Part shown: positions 57,784 through 64,000 of the stretch, in pieces
Layout: each line of letters begins with the position of its first letter
Numbering within the stretch: the stretch's first letter is position 1
From: Apostichopus japonicus
Taxonomy: Eukaryota > Echinodermata > Holothuroidea > Aspidochirotida > Stichopodidae
Length of the DNA: 64,000 nt
Reading direction: 5' to 3'
NCBI RefSeq assembly: GCF_037975245.1
Contig: NC_092565.1
Span: forward strand, 1,682,499 to 1,746,498
Made by a program: the position numbers and the translations under genes
The notes under the pieces: model-generated
Database searches by the model: none
Told to the model about the DNA's origin: nothing
The model's input: only the letters and a program-made list of their open reading frames with translations

Positions 57784-58093
57784 CAGGGATGTGCTCACAC
57801 TGGGCGGCACCGGGCTGCTGCACCCAGCAGTTCTGAATGTCGACCAGCACAAACAGTATTTTAACCTATTTCAGCCGGCACTTTTTTGATGATAATTTAA
57901 CAAATTTTACCATAACCAAAATCTGGGAATATACATGGCACAGAGTAGGAAAAATAGCACCACCTAAGCATACTTCATGTGCCAAATATTTCCAGTGGGG
58001 AGGGGATGCCCCACCCTGCGATCCCTCTCCCAGGGTGTGGATCACACTACCGCACAATCTGCCCGGCACTCAAATATTTATGAGCACATCCCT
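57784..58093. mobile_element. Short hAT-type element, 310 bp
   Basis: Perfect 14-bp inverted tips CAGGGATGTGCTCA at 57784 and its complement ending at 58093. Flanking 8-mers CAATATGT and CTATGTGT agree at 6 of 8 positions. The interior is GC-rich near both ends (GGGCGGCACCGGGCTGCTGC) with an AGCCGGCACTTTTTTGATG phrase shared in part with 34610-34790. No coding capacity. The open frames on both strands over it have no motif. Confidence 0.72.
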
Positions 58094-58951
58094 GCTATGT
58101 GTACAGTGTGCATTCTGATATATTATTAACTTTGCACATCCCGGTATTATTTGTCTTTTTCAGTTGAAGGTGTGTGCCCAATTAAGAAACTGGAGAGGTT
58201 GGTATCCAAACTGATCCACCAGAAAAGACAACACCAGTTCCTCAACAAAAGGCTATGCCCAACAGAGGCTGATGCAGCAATGCACTCCAGCAGCTGTACC
58301 CCAGTGGAGACTGGTAATTTGTTGATGTACACACTGTAACCATTCCATGCTGCAACTAAGTTGACAATTCAACTAGGTCTGCAGTCTACTACTGTAGGAC
58401 TGTATATGACTATCCGGATTTAGAACATTGGACACATTTATTCATTTATTGTATTGTTTTATTAATGACATAGACATATAGTGCTCAATATGGTGCTAAT
58501 ACAGCCACTGGAGGTCTGTAAATGCGAGGGACCCAAAAATGTTATGATAACAGTAGTATTTTTCCTTATCTCTGAAATATAAAGACATTTACCAATCTTG
58601 TAGAATGTGCTACCTTCCTGTCTGAACCAGTTTGTGTTCAAAAATTGCACATTTATTCTTTTCTTATGTTTTCTTTTTATGTTTCATGATGATGTGGCAT
58701 CATTTGTACAGTACTTGCACTGCTTAAAGATCGTTACTCTTCACTGCCTATACTGTAGTTGTCATCTGATCAGGTTGTCATGTGCATATAGTTTCATATC
58801 AGCAAAGACATTGACATTTTTGTGATTGAGTGTGAGCTATATTTCTAGTTTAACACGTTAGGGGCATCATTTTGGGGTCTACTTTCTTCCAGATTTGAAC
58901 AATAATTTTTAGTTATTACAATGAGTGCAAGTTACAATCTCAGTGAATATA
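58094..58951. other. No gene recognised
   Basis: Frames at 58151-58339 (both strands) are open but anonymous. The plus one follows a TTTTTCAG acceptor-like site near 58163 and precedes a GGTAAT donor-like site near 58312, so a small exon is conceivable. I cannot assign it. Confidence 0.35.
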
Positions 58952-59880
58952 CTGTAGCGGAAAGCTACGACTTTTCCTTAGTGAGATACGTTTCGTTCCC
59001 TCAGGGGTTACATCTGTTGAGCTCCGCGGAGGCAACGAGAGATGTTTATCCGGAACAGGAACTGATAACGTAATTTGCTATATCGATGTATTCCTGTGAC
59101 TGGCATAGGCAGGCACGGCGGTGGGTGTGTGAGTCAATCCCATTGGTCGCAGCTCACTGTAGTTATATACAGGTAGTCACTGATTGGTCTAAGCCTTTTT
59201 ACAGTTTATGTACGGATGTGTGTATACGGGGGTTATTTCCGGGGTATTTAATGAAGGGTTCTTTCGTTAATTAGAGAGTCGGTCAGTCGGTCGCGTGCAA
59301 GACAAGGAACTTTCCTTTAAGCGGCTCGTGGTAAAGCTTATGATATTTGCCTGTAAAGCTTATGATATTTGCCTAAGTCCTAACAAATGTGCTTAAGCAT
59401 TTTAGAGTGCCCGCATCTCTGCGCTGCCCGAGTCCAGCGGATTGCCGACCCCTGCGCTGCCCGAGTCCAGCAGATTGCCCGACCCCTGCGCTGCTAGAGT
59501 CCAGCGGATTGCTCGACCCCTGCGCAGCCCGAGTCAAGTGGAATGCCCGACGCCTAGGCTGCCCGACACCAGTGGATCGCCCGAAGCCTGTGCTGCCCGA
59601 CACCGGTGGATTGCTGGCGTCCAGACTGCCCGACCCTTGCGCAGCCCAGTCTAACTTAGCCCTGCTTATCCTAGGGTTGTGCCCGTCCCCAGTACGTTAT
59701 ATTGGGCAAATGTAAATATTGTATACTATACGCTGTAGATGTAGAACGAGATGAGAAATTATACTTTAATTAATCCTACAACTCTGGTGTCTGCCTCCTG
59801 ATTTAGAGTTAATCTGTACCCGTCCCCCGTCTACCTCCCTTACCCTCCTCCAGTTGGTTTCGAGACAGGTTTTACACTAC
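58952..59880 (+). other. LTR-like promoter segment, unproven
   Basis: The stretch starts TGTAGCGGAAAGC and near 59872-59879 has GGTTTTACA. In between lie a TATTTAA box-like word (59236), a GTCGGTCAGTCGGTCGCG stretch likely near a transcription start, the GC minisatellite and T/C-rich sequence. This layout resembles a retrotransposon LTR, but no second LTR, primer-binding site or target duplication was confirmed. Confidence 0.25.
59406..59648. repeat. GC-rich 34-bp minisatellite, about seven copies
   Basis: Units follow CTGCCCGAGTCCAGCGGATT then GCCCGACCCCTGCG with substitutions that increase to the right. The GC content is far above the surroundings. Because 34 is not a multiple of three, several frames look open and proline/arginine-rich (59389-59715, 59442-59654, minus 59373-59603). 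All are artefacts. Confidence 0.85.
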
Positions 59881-60409
59881 CAGACGTTGGCGGCGTTACT
59901 ATACAAACATAACATTTGTGCTGGCTCCAACCCAGTTACCTTGGCTATGAGCCTGAATGTCTCTTTTGCAATTAAAATCGAATGAATCATATCTTGGAAA
60001 ATCATTTTAATTCAATCTTCAACAACAATCAGGTATATCTTTGTAACACTTTTGTCCTCACACAAAGCCATAAATATAGTCTTTTTTCCCTTTTCATTTC
60101 ACATTACAGATGTACAGTACATCCTTTAGAGGAACAGTACAGCACAGCATAGTGTTTAAGGCATGATGGATGTTTTGCAAGCAGATATAAGGGTTGGAAC
60201 TGGAAGTGTTTGTGTTCGATTGTTTCATTAATAAACGTGTGCTTTTCTACTTTATGTAAGATGATTGTCATATTTCTTGTTCTCCAGTGAGATCTACGGA
60301 TTGGCATAGTGAACGTTGTTAACACGGATACGGACAAATTTGAAATAGCTGATGTCAAAGCAGTTCCTCAGCTTGTTTAAATACCATACATCAAGGACAC
60401 AAGAGTGGA
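59881..60409. other. No gene recognised
   Basis: Nothing supported in this stretch. Confidence 0.5.
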
Positions 60410-60417
60410 CAATGGGA

Positions 60418-60783
60418 CAGTGGCGTAGGAAGGTACTTTTGAGTGGGGGGGCTGAAGACTGATGGCCGGCCTGGGGGAGGGGTCTAAGAGGAGGGGGTAT
60501 CCCCCTCCCCTTTGGAATTTTTTGCATTTCCAGGTGGCCTCAGATGCAATTTGGTGCAATATAGCACACTTCAACACCCACTCCATTTTGTAAACTTAAT
60601 TTTCTATTTTCACCTGGCCTTAGATGCAATTTGGTGCTCCAAATGAGATTTTTTTCTCATTTGGAAATGAAAAAGGGGTTTTCTGACTTGCGAACCGGGG
60701 GGGGCGGAATGATACTTCCGCCCCTCCACAGTTTTCACTGGGGGGCTGGCGCCCCCCCAGCTCCCCCGGTTCCTACGCACTTG
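60418..60783. mobile_element. Short hAT-type element, 366 bp
   Basis: The left tip CAGTGGCGTAGGAAGG and the right tip complement CAAGTGCGTAGGAACCGG are flanked by a perfect 8-bp duplication CAATGGGA (60410-60417 and 60784-60791). G and C runs follow both tips. An internal direct repeat CTCAGATGCAATTTGGTGC / CTTAGATGCAATTTGGTGC lies about 75 bp apart. Same tip family as 37955-38198. No coding capacity. Confidence 0.9.
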
Positions 60784-60791
60784 CAATGGGA

Positions 60792-61769
60792 GTAACAAGT
60801 ATCCAGAATGTAGATATCACAAGCCTTCAAGACAATTGAACAAACTGTACCATAACGGACAACATGCAATTACAACAAACATGGTGTCTCAGTAAAATAA
60901 AGTCACTAAGCTAGTGTAATGTATCATAAGAATTTATCTTTTTCATGGTGTCAAACATTGATTGTTGCATTTAGTGCGGTTATGTATCTTACTCCTTTCT
61001 GTAGTATTTAGCATTGATTTGCATGTTCATTCATAGCGTTATGTAAACTACATAATTGATGTCATCAAAGTTACAACTGTGTCATATTAATGAACTAAAT
61101 GAATGAATATTGGTTTCACTGCATACTACTTTATTGTACACCATTTGGCGTTCCATGATAGCAATATCTGTTTACATACTGTAGTTTGCAGTAATTTTAA
61201 TGTGACATTGATCTTGTGTTACTTATTGTTGGCACAGAATAACTTGTCTTTGTTTTGTATTGTGTGAGATCAATTTAACATATATAACATATATTGTGAT
61301 GTCATGGAGTGTTGAAGAGGTACTCTAACTTGCAGCTAGTAGTGATAAAACAGTTTCATTCAGTGCTCTCATGATAACCCCAGTGGCAGATGGAGATAGT
61401 GGCAGATGGAGATGTTTGAAATGCAGGGGACATTATAGGGTCTTTTGAAGTTTTGGCAAAGTTTCTTTTGGATGTAAAGTTTGCTATACTTATCATGGAA
61501 AGGTCCACAACGGAGGCATGGCGTCTCCTAGCCGTATTTGGGTATATGTTCCTGCATCCCGTATTTGGAACACTGCCCTACTTTTTTTGTTTGTATTGCT
61601 CATCTGTACAGTTCTATACATTGATTTCAACTACAATAACCATGAGCAGGGAAAACTTTCCACTATCTCACTTGCATTTTTTTATTTTAAAGTGACCATA
61701 TTCATACTTTAACCAAAATATTTCTTCCATATTTAATAGTGTTTATCAAGAGTAGGTTAAAAGATATTT
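60792..61769. other. No gene recognised
   Basis: AT-rich. A doubled GTGGCAGATGGAGAT occurs at 61384-61413. The frame 61453-61695 (80 codons) is hydrophobic but has no family signature. Confidence 0.45.
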
Positions 61770-62020
61770 TAAAGGTATGCTATGTAGTATTGGCCCCAAT
61801 TTACCATGCTATAATTGCTAGAAGATTTTAAAAAAGAACGTTCCTAGAGGTCTTTACTTACAAATTGTTCTAAGGCATTCTAATTGAAAGCATAAGATGC
61901 CTCAATGTCCCAGTGAGGTAAATTTTCTCGAAGGTGGTAATAAACCAGTTTCAAAACTTTGACCAAAGGTAACCATATTTGAAGATCTGGTATATTTGGG
62001 GCCAATACAACATACCTGGT
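61770..62020. repeat. Dispersed repeat family R1, copy 3
   Basis: Same series as 14735-15050 and 17075-17330: TGGCCCCAATTTACCATGCT, ACAAATTGTTCT, CAGTGAGGTAAATTTTCTC, AAGGTAACCATATTTGA, ACAACATACC. Located 44 kb from the other two. Confidence 0.75.
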
Positions 62021-64000
62021 CGAGAGTTGCCGTGGAAGCCACCATATGTTTGTAGTAATTGCAGTAAAATGTAGTAAAGGCAGCTGGAGGAGTCCAGTTT
62101 ACCCCTGTGCCGAAGGTCATTCATCTTTTTGGGTTTTCTCTCCCTTATCCCTCCCTCGGATTGGTACTCCCACCGCCTCATTTTGGCAAAGTGGTTATAC
62201 ACTCCGCACCCCACACACACAAAGGCCTTATCTTAATGCAGCACTTTTCGTCCATCGAGTTTATTCCATATATCAATCACAAAACAGCAAACTAAGATAT
62301 GAGCCAAGTTTTTCCCTGCCCAAAGCGTTAATTGGCGAGTAATTAAGGACATTTGCAGATAATGAGAAAGGTGTCCACATAGATTCAAACTTCGAGTTGG
62401 TAACTTGGTACAACCAGCAAGCTGGACTCTAACAGCTCCCTGGTACAACTGCCACAGACAATCTACACAAATCAAGCATGGTGTTGTATTACGTATTGGC
62501 CAATGACTTTCGTACCTTTAAGATATTCATATTATGGGCGAGGTTTATTTGGATCCGAACGGAAAATATCTTCGAGAAAAACAAAGTTGAAAGTTGTAAA
62601 TTTTTCGACTTTTATGCCACCATTTGAAGTAAGATTTGAATAGATAAGCTAATTATGTATGTCGTTATGGCATCGTGGAATCAGTGAGGTTGAGAAAAAC
62701 CATAGAAAGGAACGCAAAATACTGCTTTCACAAGGAGTCCCTGATCTTACCCATATCTAATCACCCCTTTCTACAGAAACAGAACCCATGGTATGAAGCC
62801 TCAACTAACTCAAAAAGGAAGACATGTATACCAATGCACAGCTTGAAGTTCTCGGATGACCTCCCCATTCAATACCTAGCGCAAATAATTTTATCAATAT
62901 TATTGTTTTCATTGCTCATTGAAACAATTGAATACATACCGCGCCTATCTATCTGGCTACCGTAAATTAGACCTATCCAAACTGTGCTGGGGCCATTTAT
63001 CACTATATGTTTGGGTTTTTTGTGGATTGCCAGCAACAAACCTAAAAAAGTGTGTACCCTTAATGGATTAGAGCAATTTATCACAAAGTAGCGATGCAAT
63101 TATTTCAAGTGCAGCAGATCTGTCGGTCTGTAGCCGACATGCCAGTGAAAATCGGGAAAAATGGTTTGCCCCCGTCGCATGGAGGGTTTGTCTTACTCTA
63201 ACAAATGCATTGTTTCATAGCCAATAGAAAAACTGTGTACAACTATCATGTATAGTATCATCGTGAACGTTGCTCGCACATAATGCACACTATACGATTA
63301 CACAGTAGGCCTATAGGGTACGCAGAACTGAGATACAGATTGGAATTTTGGACACCTGAGAACTTTAAGGTATCAGTGACCAGATCCATATCCTGTTTTA
63401 TAGCTAGGGATGAGAATGCCACAATAAAGGAATGAGTCTGGTGTCGCTAGAATAGAGGGCGGCATTGCTTTCATTTTTAAATCGGGAATACGGGGGGAAT
63501 ACGGGGAGACAAGATTAGCTGAGAGAATGCCTTTAAGTATGCAATTAAAACTCCATACAATGTACCTTTTTCACATACACATTTTAATAGCAGTTACATT
63601 CAGGAGTATTGGTTCTCTTTTTCATTTGTAATCTGCTATAGCTAGTTAACTTCTTTTGCTGGTTTACTTTTGAGATCAAACATATTCTATTGTTTGATTT
63701 TTAGTACCCATTTTCTTAAATATTCTCACATGGCCATGTTTGTATAGGTTTGATTCCAATGTAACTTTTATTGCATTTTCTTATGCTTTATCTTCTCTCA
63801 TCTAATCTTACTATCCTTTTGTCTTATTGCCAGCTAAAATTGCCCATATTTGCTGGTTAATACATATCTCTCATTCTGGACCATGGATTTATCTCCATAT
63901 CCTCTCTTGGGATACTATGCTTACACTCAACTTTGTACAGCTAGAACTCCAGGTTTCAACAATTCCAGGAAACATACCTTCATTGTGGCTCTGTTGACCT
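62021..64000. other. No gene recognised
   Basis: Several short frames in both directions (62046-62342, 62233-62475, 62675-62965, 62869-63099) without motif or splice context. The window ends in ordinary AT-rich sequence. Confidence 0.5.

Noticed and set aside
59389-59715. Proline/Arg/Ser-rich frames on both strands
   Set aside because: They follow the 34-bp GC-rich minisatellite, and several frames are open at once.
58952-59892. Solo LTR with a TATAC duplication
   Set aside because: The TATAC at the right lies beyond the TTTTACA end and leaves non-canonical ends. It could be chance in AT-rich DNA.

Overview
The window is eukaryotic, AT-rich and packed with repeats. There is no operon structure, there are spliced exons, and nearly every recognisable protein belongs to a metazoan transposon. 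The transposon families and the kinase family point to a marine invertebrate, most plausibly a deuterostome such as an echinoderm. That assignment is inference; nothing in the window names the species.

Layout. 1-4475 is a 22-bp satellite with a higher-order structure. 4480-12800 is a mosaic of degenerate tandem repeats; two blocks (4480-4930 and 9890-12410) are dense in AGGTCA nuclear-receptor half-sites in fixed spacings. 12971-18539 holds a short hAT-type element, a tRNA-derived SINE-like repeat, dispersed repeats and a terminal-inverted-repeat element. 18858-22659 (minus strand) is the only host-type gene recognised: a protein kinase domain with all catalytic motifs. Its N-lobe exon is cut by a 2,553-bp element (19937-22489) that has long inverted repeats made of CTTAAG palindromes and a perfect target-site duplication. 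22800-23455 is a 69-bp satellite, and 23690-24950 a decayed non-LTR reverse transcriptase.

25 kb to 42 kb is mostly intergenic, with dispersed repeats and a hAT deletion derivative (37381-39466) carrying a broken transposase. 42498-49029 is a complete hAT-superfamily transposon with an 8-bp target-site duplication. Its transposase frame is split by a nested 1,213-bp non-autonomous hAT element (45220-46432) that has its own 8-bp duplication; the two coding halves are in frame with each other.

49762-53512 is an element with roughly 100-bp inverted repeats around a frameshifted gene. The C-terminal half of that gene reads as a FEN1/XPG-like (PIN-superfamily) nuclease followed by a Cys-rich tail. 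I regard it as the best candidate for an under-described system here. 54974-57670 is an AACGT-rich inverted-repeat element. Two more short hAT-type elements (57784-58093, 60418-60783) and a GC-rich minisatellite (59406-59648) follow. The last 2 kb contain nothing I can identify.

All readings are by eye. Family names come from motif recognition, not from a search.
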